Source: Paracoccaceae bacterium
GTDB taxonomy: Bacteria; Pseudomonadota; Alphaproteobacteria; Rhodobacterales; Rhodobacteraceae
Reading direction: 5' to 3'
Assembly (NCBI GenBank): GCA_014872815.1
Contig: WKFK01000014.1
Coordinates: forward strand, 434,001-498,000
DNA: 64,000 nucleotides
The notes under the pieces were generated by a model that had not been told where the DNA came from, made no database searches, and saw only the letters and a list, made by a program, of their open reading frames with translations. Shown here piece by piece: positions 37,135 through 45,089 of the stretch (position 1 is its first letter; each line of letters starts with the position of its first letter). Both the position numbers and the translations under genes were made by a program.

Positions 37135-38682
37135 TTAGCGTCCTTTAAACAAACCACCGAGCACGCCGCGCACGATACGACGACCCGTGGTACCGGAGAG
37201 TTCCTTCATCACCATTTTGGTCATGGCCTCGCCAAAAGTGTCGTCTGCGCGCACACGCAGGGTTCTGGAGGATGATCGACGCACGCGAGAGCCAGAATAG
37301 CGCCGCGCGGCGGTGAACTCGCGTTCCATAGGTGCCATGTCTTCTTCGCGGGCTTCCAATTGTTCGGCTTCTTGCGCGGCCGCTTTGGCGCGGGCGGTAA
37401 GGATTTCATAGGCAGACCGGCGGTCCACAGGCGTGTCGTATTTGCCAGCCAGTGAAGACTTGGCGAGCACTGCTTTCCGGTCGGCCGGTGACAGTGGCCC
37501 CAGTTGTGAGGACGGCGGGCGGATCAGGGTACGCTCCACAATGCCCGGCACGCCTTTCTTCATCAGCATCGAGGTGACCGCTTCCCCTACCCCAACTTCG
37601 CGAATAGCCTCTTCGGTCACAAAGCGTGGATTTGGGCGGTAAGTCTCTGCCGCAAGGCGCAGCGCTTTTTTGTCCCGCGCGGTGAAGGCGCGCAGAGCGT
37701 GTTGAACGCGGTTGCCCAATTGGCCGAGGATGTCTTCCGGGATGTCGTCAGGGTTTTGGGTCACAAAGTAGACACCGACGCCTTTAGAACGGATCAGGCG
37801 GGCGACCTGTTCGACTTTGTCGACAAGCGCTTTAGGGGCGCCATCAAACAGCAGATGCGCCTCATCAAAGAAGAAGACCAGTTTGGGCTTGTCCGGGTCG
37901 CCCACTTCCGGCAGGCTTTCGAACAACTCTGAGAGGAGCCAAAGCAAGAAGGTCGCATAAAGCCGGGGTGAGCCCATAAGCTTGTCGGCTGCCAGAATGT
38001 TGATGTAGCCACGCCCGTCCGGTGCGGTGCGCATCAGGTCGTCCAGCTCCAGGGCAGGTTCGCCAAAGAGCTTGGCTGCGCCTTCGTTTTCCAGCACCAG
38101 GAGGCGGCGTTGAATAGCGCCGATGGAGTTCACCGAGATATTGCCATAGCGTAGCGCCAGCTCGGCGCGGTTCTCGCCAACCCAAACCAGCAGGGCTTGC
38201 AGGTCCTTGAGGTCCAGAAGCGGCATGCCTTGTTCATCCGCGAGGCGGAACGCGATGTTGAGAATGCCTTCCTGAGCCTCGCTGAGTTCCATCAGGCGCG
38301 CCAGTAGCAGAGGTCCCATTTCAACCACCGTGGTGCGCACTGGATGGCCCTGATCACCAAACAAATCCCAGAAGGTCACCGGGAAAGACTCGTAGCTGTA
38401 GTCCTCAAATCCAATCTTATCAGCGCGGGATGTGAAGGCGTCGTGCAGCTTGAACTCCGCGCTTCCAGCCGCGGCAAGACCAGACAGATCACCTTTGACG
38501 TCCGACAAGAAGACCGGTACGCCTGCGGCTGCAAAACCTTCCGCGAGAATCTGAAGCGTCACGGTCTTTCCCGTGCCAGTCGCCCCGGCAATCAACCCGT
38601 GTCGGTTCGCATATTTTAACGTCAGTCCCTGCTTTTCCGCATAATCTGCACCGCCGCCGCCCAGAAAAATCTTACCGTCCAT
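37135..38682 (-). CDS. HerA-like ATPase, DUF853 (YjgR family)
   Basis: 515-residue FtsK/HerA-superfamily ATPase with Walker A GATGTGKT at 33-40 and Walker B LVFFFDEAHLL in mid-protein. An arginine-rich stretch (SGSRVRRSSSRTLRVR) lies near the C-terminus. HerA relatives translocate DNA, often with NurA nuclease, but no nuclease gene is adjacent and bacterial DUF853 proteins have no settled role. Single gene. Confidence 0.85.
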   Translation of the reverse strand: MDGKIFLGGGGADYAEKQGLTLKYANRHGLIAGATGTGKTVTLQILAEGFAAAGVPVFLSDVKGDLSGLAAAGSAEFKLHDAFTSRADKIGFEDYSYESFPVTFWDLFGDQGHPVRTTVVEMGPLLLARLMELSEAQEGILNIAFRLADEQGMPLLDLKDLQALLVWVGENRAELALRYGNISVNSIGAIQRRLLVLENEGAAKLFGEPALELDDLMRTAPDGRGYINILAADKLMGSPRLYATFLLWLLSELFESLPEVGDPDKPKLVFFFDEAHLLFDGAPKALVDKVEQVARLIRSKGVGVYFVTQNPDDIPEDILGQLGNRVQHALRAFTARDKKALRLAAETYRPNPRFVTEEAIREVGVGEAVTSMLMKKGVPGIVERTLIRPPSSQLGPLSPADRKAVLAKSSLAGKYDTPVDRRSAYEILTARAKAAAQEAEQLEAREEDMAPMEREFTAARRYSGSRVRRSSSRTLRVRADDTFGEAMTKMVMKELSGTTGRRIVRGVLGGLFKGR

Positions 38683-38761
38683 CAGTCGCTTATCCTTAAG
38701 AACCCTTATTTTTAACGCCCGATCACGGACGCCACATATATTGTTAACCTTTATATGGCAG

Positions 38762-38852
38762 TTTCGTAACTGTTCTGGAACAGCCCAAACGGGTTTGGAA
38801 CGGAACTCCTCCCTGTTGAGACTGGCCGCACGTCATGTGCGGCCTTTTTTTT
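38762..38852 (+). ncRNA. Candidate small RNA 1 with a CTCCTCCC motif
   Basis: No coding frame is evident. The stretch holds CTGTTC-TG-GAACAG (38770-38783), CCAAA-CGGG-TTTGG, an anti-Shine-Dalgarno-like CTCCTCCC (38806-38813), then a perfect GGCCGCAC/GTGCGGCC stem (38824-38844) and eight T. Small RNAs with a CCUCCUCCC motif between hairpins (CcsR/cuckoo type) are known from Rhodobacter. Membership here is inference, as the motif is one base short. The 5' end is a guess. Confidence 0.4.
38824..38852 (+). terminator. Strong intrinsic terminator, plus strand
   Basis: GGCCGCAC/GTGCGGCC with a GTCAT loop and eight T (38845-38852). The only gene nearby upstream runs the other way, so it must end an unannotated plus-strand transcript. 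Confidence 0.88.
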
Positions 38853-38879
38853 GAGGCAAAATCAGCGAAGGAACTTTTC

Positions 38880-38994
38880 TTTTTGCTGTTGACCGACGGC
38901 CCTTTTCTTCGTAGCGTTTCCCCAATGAATAAGTCGGCCAGTCCGACGGGGAGTGAAAAAATAGGAAAAGGGCCTTTTGGGCCCTTTTCTTTTT
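38880..38994 (+). ncRNA. Candidate small RNA 2 or attenuator with alternative pairings
   Basis: Segment B GAAAAGGGCC (38965-38974) can pair either with C (38980-38989), forming a terminator with a T tail, or with an identical upstream copy A, GGCCCTTTTC (38898-38907). Likewise GTCGG (38933-38937) can pair with CCGAC on either side (38893-38897 or 38943-38947). An inner hairpin with CCCC/GGGG ends (38920-38951) is also possible. The next gene (IalB family) starts 172 bases later. Confidence 0.4.
38965..38994. terminator. Terminator of candidate small RNA 2
   Basis: GAAAAGGGCC/GGCCCTTTTC 10-bp stem with a TTTTG loop, followed by TTTTT on the plus strand. The minus side also reads into a T-rich CCTATTTTTTC tract. 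Confidence 0.85.
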
Positions 38995-39166
38995 GTGTGC
39001 AGTATTAAGGTTCCGCCAAAGACCACCTTTCCAACGACGTCTCCCCCCTACGAACATTTGGCAGCACGTTTTTGCTGAGAAGGCCGCCTTTTAAAAAACG
39101 TAATCCTGACAATGGCACTGGGTCATGCTAAGCGGAGCCTAAGACATCCAGAGGACAATCAAAGAT

Positions 39167-39772
39167 ATGCAAAAAACTTCTTTCTTTGCGGCGGCTGTTG
39201 CTTTGGCCGCCATGACTGGACCTTCGTTTTCGCAAGGCGTGCCATCGCTTGCCGATGGCAGTCTAGCCATGGGGGAAGCAGTGAACGAAGCGGCTCAACC
39301 GGTATCACCCGCCCAATTGGAAGAGAATGTATCGTCGGAAATCATTGGCGATTGGGATTTGCAATGTGCAACCACTGGCCCAGAGCCACGCCCCTGTCGC
39401 ATGTACCAACTTATGCGCGATGACACAGGAAACCCGGTGTCTGAAGTTACGTTGTTCTCGCTGCCGGTGGCTGAAGGAGAAGCTGTCGCAGGTGCAACCG
39501 TGATTGTGCCTCTGGAAACGCTGCTGACTGCGCAGTTGACCATGTCCGTGGATGGAAAAACCACACGACGCTATCCCTTTGCTTTCTGTAACCAATTGGG
39601 CTGCATTGCGCGGATTGGCCTGAGCGCCGAAGACATTTCTAACTTCAAAAGCGGCAACAAAGCGGTATTGACCATTGTGCCTGCACTTGCACCAACCCAA
39701 ACGGTGAATGTGAATATGTCACTAGCAGGGTTCACAAAGGCATTCGGGAAAGCCGAAAACAACGGGCAGTGA
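39167..39772 (+). CDS. Invasion-associated locus B (IalB) family protein
   Basis: 201-residue secreted protein with a signal peptide (about 1-22, ending SFSQ). The IalB core follows: IGDWDLQCATTG with the first cysteine, RPCRMYQ, then YPFAFCNQLGCIARIGLS with a CxxxxC pair. Alphaproteobacterial members outside pathogens are common and their role is unclear; a periplasmic stress or envelope function is guessed. Followed by a terminator; convergent with the ketosynthase gene. Confidence 0.85.
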   Translation: MQKTSFFAAAVALAAMTGPSFSQGVPSLADGSLAMGEAVNEAAQPVSPAQLEENVSSEIIGDWDLQCATTGPEPRPCRMYQLMRDDTGNPVSEVTLFSLPVAEGEAVAGATVIVPLETLLTAQLTMSVDGKTTRRYPFAFCNQLGCIARIGLSAEDISNFKSGNKAVLTIVPALAPTQTVNVNMSLAGFTKAFGKAENNGQ

Positions 39773-39796
39773 GTGCCGGGAGTTTTAAGACTTGCG

Positions 39797-39821
39797 GGCC
39801 GCCACTTAGAGCGGCCTTTTT
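39797..39821 (+). terminator. Intrinsic terminator after the IalB-family gene
   Basis: GGCCGC/GCGGCC stem with an 8-base loop (39797-39816), followed by five T. Confidence 0.8.
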
Positions 39822-39829
39822 CTTCGCAG

Positions 39830-41038
39830 TTAGATCCGGCGCAAGGCCAGAACGGCGTTTAATCCGCCAAAGGCAAAAGCGTTGGAAAGTGCCACCTCTA
39901 TGGATGCTTCCCGTGCCTCATTTGGCACCACATCCAGTGCACATTCCGGATCTGCCTCTTCATACCCAATCGTTGGGGCAACGACACCATCGCGAAGAGC
40001 CATAATACACGCCAAAAGCTCCACGGCGCCCGTGCCGCCAATCAAGTGACCGTGCATGGACTTCGTGGACGACATCATAAGCCGGTCGGCATGGGGTCCA
40101 AAGACATCCGCAACTGCGCTGCATTCGGTCTTGTCGTTTGCCGCAGTACCTGTGCCATGAGCATTGATGTAGCCCACTTCGTCCCGGTTGACCCCTGCAT
40201 CTTCCAAAGCGCCGGCAATGGCGCGCGACGCCCCGTGGCGAGATGGCATGACAATGTCAGCCGCATCCGAAGTCATGGCAAAACCAATCACTTCTGCCAG
40301 AATATCCGCCCCACGGGCTTTGGCATGGTCCATTTCTTCAAACACAAACACCCCTGCCCCTTCACCCTGCACCATCCCGTTACGGGTCGCAGAGAACGGG
40401 CGGCAGGCGTCTTTGGACATCACACGTAGGCCTTCCCAAGCTTTCACCCCACCAAAACACAGCATGGACTCGGTTCCACCGGTGATCATCACTGGCGCCA
40501 TACCTGAGCGTACCATCTGAAAGGCTTGGGCCATGGCATGGTTGGAGCTTGCGCAGGCGGAGGCCACGGTGAAACTTGGACCCTTGAGATTAAACTCCAT
40601 GCTGATGTGGCTCGCGGCCGCATTGTTCATCAGCTTGGGCACCACAAATGGATGCACTCGATTTTTGCCGTCCTCGTAAACCGTACGGTAGTTCTCATCC
40701 AGCGTTTGCATACCACCGCCGGAATTACCGAGAACCACCCCAGACTTAGCGGACAGCGCGCCAGAGAACTCCAAGCCTGATTGAGCCAGTGCCTCACGCG
40801 CAGCAATCAAAGCAAACTGAGTGAACCGATCATACAGCGCCAATTGCTGGCGGTTAAATATCTTGTCAGAGGCAAAATCACTGACTTGAGCCCCAATCTG
40901 AACTGCAAGTCGCTCTACGTCTCGCATCTCCAGAGGGCCAATGCCACAATGACCTTCACGCATCGCCTCAAACGTTTCAGGCACATTGTGTCCTAGAGCG
41001 TTGATGGTTCCCGCGCCCGTGATGACAACCCGTTTCAT
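39830..41038 (-). CDS. Beta-ketoacyl-ACP synthase (KAS II/FabF-like)
   Basis: Condensing enzyme of 402 residues. The nucleophile Cys162 lies in VASACASSNHA, with histidines in INAHGTGTAANDKTE and MHGHLIGGTGAVE completing the Cys-His-His triad. It is clustered with a dedicated acyl carrier protein and lpxD on the same strand, not with fabD/fabG/acpP. A specialised role in making the acyl chain used for lipid A is therefore likely. That is inference from context; a general FabF function is possible. Confidence 0.88.
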   Translation of the reverse strand: MKRVVITGAGTINALGHNVPETFEAMREGHCGIGPLEMRDVERLAVQIGAQVSDFASDKIFNRQQLALYDRFTQFALIAAREALAQSGLEFSGALSAKSGVVLGNSGGGMQTLDENYRTVYEDGKNRVHPFVVPKLMNNAAASHISMEFNLKGPSFTVASACASSNHAMAQAFQMVRSGMAPVMITGGTESMLCFGGVKAWEGLRVMSKDACRPFSATRNGMVQGEGAGVFVFEEMDHAKARGADILAEVIGFAMTSDAADIVMPSRHGASRAIAGALEDAGVNRDEVGYINAHGTGTAANDKTECSAVADVFGPHADRLMMSSTKSMHGHLIGGTGAVELLACIMALRDGVVAPTIGYEEADPECALDVVPNEAREASIEVALSNAFAFGGLNAVLALRRI

Positions 41039-41071
41039 AGTCTAAGCCTTGCTACCTCAAAGACGCGCCAG

Positions 41072-41332
41072 CTACGCCGCAGCGCTATCGACCAGTTTTT
41101 CGATACCCGCGATTATTGTCGCAACCGAGGAAATATCAAACTCACTGTTCTCCGGTTCATTGGCATTGAACGGGATTGAGATATCGAATTCTTCCTCAAT
41201 TGCAAAAATGCTTTCAACCAGACCAAGGCTGTCGATGCCCAAGTCTTCCAATGTGCTCTCCATAGTCACATCTGACGGTTCCAGCACGGCCTGTTCTGCA
41301 ACAATCGCAATGACACGATCTTTGACACTCAT
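41072..41332 (-). CDS. Acyl carrier protein, lpxD-linked paralogue
   Basis: 86 residues with the phosphopantetheine site GIDSLGLVE, Ser35. Compared with ordinary AcpP it has an extra stretch (FNANEPENSEFD) between helices III and IV. Preceded by lpxD (45 bases away) and followed by the ketosynthase gene, which suggests a specialised ACP for hydroxyacyl chains of lipid A, by analogy with rhizobial AcpXL. It is shorter and not clearly AcpXL itself. Confidence 0.88.
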   Translation of the reverse strand: MSVKDRVIAIVAEQAVLEPSDVTMESTLEDLGIDSLGLVESIFAIEEEFDISIPFNANEPENSEFDISSVATIIAGIEKLVDSAAA

Positions 41333-41377
41333 AGTTTCTTCCTTTGATAGGCGTTGCCCTCACAGTAAGGAGGTGCC

Positions 41378-42469
41378 TTACGTCTTTGAACCGAGTTTTG
41401 AAACGGTTTTTTGAAGATCTGAAAATTGCTTTGCCAAACGCGGCAAGCGGCGAAGCGCTTTGTACATATCCAGATGCGTGTCCATCTTCACGGCTGGAGA
41501 GCCTAGGACAACTTGACCAGCCGGGACCTTGTTCATCATCTTCGTCGCGCCTCCAGCGATCACATTGTCGCCGATGGTGGTGTTGTCTGTGACCCCACAT
41601 TGACCTCCAAACACCACGTTGTGGCCAATGACGGTAGAGCCAGCGATGCCAACTTGCCCTGCAAAAAGGCAATCATTGCCGACCACTACATTGTGGGCGA
41701 TGTGCACGAGGTTGTCGATTTTGCAACCGTTGCCAATGCGCGTGTCGCGAACTGTGCCATAGTCGATGCAGCTGTTGGCACCAATTTCGACGTCATCCCC
41801 AATGGTCACAGCGCCAAGAGAGTGAATGCGGGCCCAAGCCTGTTCGTTGACGTCACCCTGGTCTCCAAGCGAAGCTCGGGCTTTTTCCACGCCGCTGGCC
41901 TCCGGGGTTACAAAGGACATGCCATCCGCCCCAATGCGCGCCCCCGGCTGGCACCAGAAACGGTCGCCAATGGTGACGCGTGCACCAACGGAGACGTGGT
42001 CACGCAACATCCCATTTGCGCCTATGCGGCTGTCTGCGCCGATGTGGCAAAACGGGCCAATAACCGTCCCTGCACCAATCTGCGCACGCGGACCAACCAC
42101 CGCGTAGGGCGCTATTGTCACACCTTCCCCAATGGTGGCGGTGCTATCAATTAAAGCGGTGGGATGGATGCCTTGAGGAAAATGTTGGCCCAAATCCATT
42201 ATGCGGGACAGACCAGACATAGCGTAACGGCCCCTTTTGGCGGTGATCGCCGCCTCCAATCCCATGCCCTGCCAATCTGCGCCATCCCAAAGCAGTGCGG
42301 CGCGCGCTTGTCCTTTGGACAACCCGTCTGCGAATTTTGGATTGGTCAGAAGTGCCAGGTCCTCAGGGCCAGCCGACGCCGGCTCTGAGACACGCTCTAC
42401 AATCAAATCGATGTTGCCATGCGCCTCCGCGTCAATTGCCGCAGCAATCTCTCGAACAGTAAACGCCAT
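41378..42469 (-). CDS. lpxD: UDP-3-O-acylglucosamine N-acyltransferase
   Basis: Third enzyme of lipid A synthesis, adding an N-linked 3-hydroxyacyl chain from ACP. The 363 residues have the N-terminal uridine-binding domain (about 1-100) and a long left-handed beta-helix of hexapeptide repeats (about 105-330) including NLVHIAHNVVVG, which holds the catalytic His region. A C-terminal helix ends at LQKTVSKL. It is separated from the usual lpxD-fabZ-lpxA-lpxB cluster and instead heads the ACP-ketosynthase genes, so it may be a second LpxD. Confidence 0.92.
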   Translation of the reverse strand: MAFTVREIAAAIDAEAHGNIDLIVERVSEPASAGPEDLALLTNPKFADGLSKGQARAALLWDGADWQGMGLEAAITAKRGRYAMSGLSRIMDLGQHFPQGIHPTALIDSTATIGEGVTIAPYAVVGPRAQIGAGTVIGPFCHIGADSRIGANGMLRDHVSVGARVTIGDRFWCQPGARIGADGMSFVTPEASGVEKARASLGDQGDVNEQAWARIHSLGAVTIGDDVEIGANSCIDYGTVRDTRIGNGCKIDNLVHIAHNVVVGNDCLFAGQVGIAGSTVIGHNVVFGGQCGVTDNTTIGDNVIAGGATKMMNKVPAGQVVLGSPAVKMDTHLDMYKALRRLPRLAKQFSDLQKTVSKLGSKT

Positions 42470-42501
42470 GCGCGATCCTCCGAAATGACTTTGGAGGCGT
42501 T

Positions 42502-44109
42502 TTATCCCTGATGAGAAGTCAGCGCCACCCCTTCGTTGGCGAGTGCATTCCAGATCTTGGCGTCCCGGCCATAAACATCGCGTCGGTATTGAACCGGACC
42601 TTTGGCCTCGGTGTACGCCGTGCGGTAGATGATGTGTACTGGCAGCGGCACATCCAGATCCACACGGGTTTCACGGCCTGTTTTCAAAGTCTTCTGAAAG
42701 AAGTCTTTGGGCGCACTCTCCTGTGGTTGCAGCAGCGTGTAGGCAAAGTCAAAGGGCTGGTGCAGGCGGATACAACCGTGGCTATACGCACGGGTTTCGC
42801 GTTGGAACAGAGCTTTCTGCGGCGTGTCGTGCAGATAGATGTTGTGCTTGTTCGGGAACATGAACTTTACAAGGCCCAGTGCGTTCCGATTTCCTGGCGC
42901 CTGTTTCATGTCAAACGGAAAGTTACGCGTGGAGAATTGTGAGAAGTCCACGGAGCCGCGGTCTACAGTCTGCCCGCGACCGTTCACCAAGCGCAGATAG
43001 CTCACAGCGTTCGGGTTTTTCTTGAGCATCGGCAGATACTCTTTGGTGGCGATTGAGCGCGGAACGTTCCAAGTCGGGTTGATCACCATGTGTGTCATAG
43101 TATCGGAGAATTCCGGGCTGCGACGGTCGGACTGGTTTTTGCCAATCACGGAACGGGTGCGGAATGTCAGCTTCCCGTCGTCGATCACTTTGGCGGTGAA
43201 ATCCGTCAAGTTGACCAAAATTTCGCGGCCGGCACTTTCACGGGTCAACCAGCGCTCCCGTTCCATCGCCACCATGACCGACTTCAAACGCTCTTCGGCC
43301 GAAACGTTGATTTCCGTGATGGTACCTTTTCCTGCAACGCCATCGCTTTCCAGACCATGCGCGATCTGAAACGCCTGAACGGCCTTTTCGACATCACGGT
43401 CATACTGCGCAGTTGCAGAGCGCTGCATAAAGCCCATGCGCATCAAACGGTCCCGCAACGCAACAACAGAGGTGCCGGAATTGCCTGGTTCCAGCTTGGC
43501 AACCGGAACAGTCGCGCCCCAACCGCCATTTGCGATCAGGCGTTGCAGGCGCAGCTTCTCTTTCATCAAGCGGGTATACTCTTGAGTCTGAGGCGCCAAT
43601 GACCGCAGGAAAGCCTTGGGATCTTCTGCAGAGGCGAAACTCTGGATCAACTCAGTGCGGTCACGGCGCTGAATTTCACGCACGATGCCATTGTCCACAC
43701 GAGACGGCACCAGCATGCCGGAATTGATGTCACGAGCATACTTCAAATAGGTTTTGGTGAGAGCGACTTCGACCATGCCAAGGTCACGCACACTGCGCGC
43801 AGCGGCCATTTGGGCTACCAGTTGATCAGTGTTGTACCGTTCAGCCGGGAGCGCATGATCTTCAACACGTCCGAGTGCCGCGATCAACGCCTTGCGACGC
43901 GCAACGAAGGAATCACCCTCGCCTGTCCACACTGGTTCATACGCCGATTCCCGATAAAACGCGGCCACATCCGCATCTCTGGCGGCGGCTTCTGCCACGG
44001 CCTGCTTAAAAGCCGGAAAAGCTTGCGCACCGCTTGTGAGCATCAAAACCGCAAAAATCGCAGCGAGAAAAGGGCCGATAATTCCGCGCGTTAGCATCCT
44101 GTGAACCAT
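42502..44109 (-). CDS. L,D-transpeptidase (YcbB/LdtD type)
   Basis: Periplasmic enzyme making 3-3 peptidoglycan cross-links. The 535 residues have an N-terminal signal/anchor (about 8-30), a scaffold region, a PG_binding_1 domain (about 205-270) and a YkuD domain (about 296-470). The catalytic motif is YSHGCIRL with Cys446. Length and order match LdtD. It lies 325 bases from a divergent YcbK-type peptidase; in E. coli ycbB and ycbK are also neighbours. A second in-frame ATG four codons in is a possible start. Confidence 0.92.
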   Translation of the reverse strand: MVHRMLTRGIIGPFLAAIFAVLMLTSGAQAFPAFKQAVAEAAARDADVAAFYRESAYEPVWTGEGDSFVARRKALIAALGRVEDHALPAERYNTDQLVAQMAAARSVRDLGMVEVALTKTYLKYARDINSGMLVPSRVDNGIVREIQRRDRTELIQSFASAEDPKAFLRSLAPQTQEYTRLMKEKLRLQRLIANGGWGATVPVAKLEPGNSGTSVVALRDRLMRMGFMQRSATAQYDRDVEKAVQAFQIAHGLESDGVAGKGTITEINVSAEERLKSVMVAMERERWLTRESAGREILVNLTDFTAKVIDDGKLTFRTRSVIGKNQSDRRSPEFSDTMTHMVINPTWNVPRSIATKEYLPMLKKNPNAVSYLRLVNGRGQTVDRGSVDFSQFSTRNFPFDMKQAPGNRNALGLVKFMFPNKHNIYLHDTPQKALFQRETRAYSHGCIRLHQPFDFAYTLLQPQESAPKDFFQKTLKTGRETRVDLDVPLPVHIIYRTAYTEAKGPVQYRRDVYGRDAKIWNALANEGVALTSHQG

Positions 44110-44434
44110 GTTACATTCCCAAAGTCATAAAGCTGTCCTGTACGGTGCTTGACTATAGTCTCACCTGTCCAATCACAAGTTCGCAAACTGAATAAACCTT
44201 TATTCAACTGTTGCCGTGTTACCCAGTTTGTGTCGGGGCCAGATGAAGACCAATTCTTCGTCAATTAAGCAAAGTTTCGCCGAAATTCGGCGCTACGCTT
44301 GGTCAAGTCGGAAAAGAACTCTTGGTTGAAGATTCCCTATGTGTCATAAAAACCGCACATCTGAGGGGATCAAGATGAAATCACGGCCGCGTAACATCGC
44401 GGTGGCAGGTAAGCGACGGGACAGGCGCTGAAAC
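44110..44434. other. Divergent intergenic region between two cell-wall genes
   Basis: 325 bases without a coding frame. GACTATAGTC (44151-44160) is a 10-bp palindrome. On the minus strand it contains a TATAGT that could be the -10 box of the transpeptidase gene. I see no other structured element. Confidence 0.4.
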
Positions 44435-45010
44435 ATGAATGAACCAAAAGACGGCTCTCTGAGCATGACACGGCGCGGCCTATTGGGCGCGTTTGCAGCA
44501 ACCGCACTTGTGGCGGCCCCCACCTACTCTAAGGCAGCAGGCTTCCTGCGCGGTGGTGGCGATATTCGCCGATTGAAAATGTACTCCGGTCGGACCGGGG
44601 AGCGCATCGACACCATCTATTGGGTCGAAGGCAAGTACATCAAAGACGCGGTGAAAGAAATCAACGCATTTATGCGGGATTGGCGTACCAACGATGTGAT
44701 CAACATCGATACACGTACCATCGACATCATGGCAGCGGCGCACAACCTTATGGATGTAAATGAACCCTACATGTTACTTTCTGGTTACCGCAGCCCAAAA
44801 ACCAACGCGATGCTGCGCTCACGCTCCCGCGGCGTGGCCAAAAACTCTCTGCATATGAAGGGTCAGGCCGCAGACCTTCGCTTAGGTTCGCGCTCTGTAC
44901 ATCAGATGGCAAAAGCTGCCGCAGCGTGCCGCGCCGGTGGTGTTGGCCGGTATTCGGGCTCCAACTTCGTGCATATGGACTGTGGTCCAGTGCGTACGTG
45001 GGGTCGGTAA
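44435..45010 (+). CDS. YcbK/DUF882 family M15-type murein peptidase
   Basis: 191 residues. A twin-arginine-like signal (TRRGLLGAFAATAL, residues 12-25) points to Tat export. The zinc site reads His140-x6-Asp147 in SLHMKGQAADLRL and His180 in FVHMDCGP, as in MepK (YcbK), an endopeptidase that cuts 3-3 cross-links. Its pairing with an LdtD homologue is meaningful: one enzyme makes and the other cleaves the same bond. Cleavage specificity is inferred from MepK. Confidence 0.88.
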   Translation: MNEPKDGSLSMTRRGLLGAFAATALVAAPTYSKAAGFLRGGGDIRRLKMYSGRTGERIDTIYWVEGKYIKDAVKEINAFMRDWRTNDVINIDTRTIDIMAAAHNLMDVNEPYMLLSGYRSPKTNAMLRSRSRGVAKNSLHMKGQAADLRLGSRSVHQMAKAAAACRAGGVGRYSGSNFVHMDCGPVRTWGR

Positions 45011-45059
45011 AAGTTCCGTGGCTGGTGGCCGTCCCACCACCAGCTGATCACGGTTTGCC

Positions 45060-45083
45060 AAGGCGCCATTTTCGGCGCCTTTT
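45060..45083 (+). terminator. Intrinsic terminator after the YcbK-type gene
   Basis: AAGGCGCC/GGCGCCTT stem with an ATTTTC loop, followed by TTGTTTTG. It also lies seven bases from the end of the convergent gene. Confidence 0.85.
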
Positions 45084-45089
45084 GTTTTG

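Noticed and set aside
42567..42585. CGCGTCGGTATTG inside the L,D-transpeptidase gene, resembling the dispersed repeat
   Set aside because: Only about 12 bases match, and the stretch encodes a normal part of the protein. Chance match.
44151..44160. GACTATAGTC palindrome as an operator
   Set aside because: Only 10 bp, and it overlaps a plausible -10 box. Not enough to call a regulator site.
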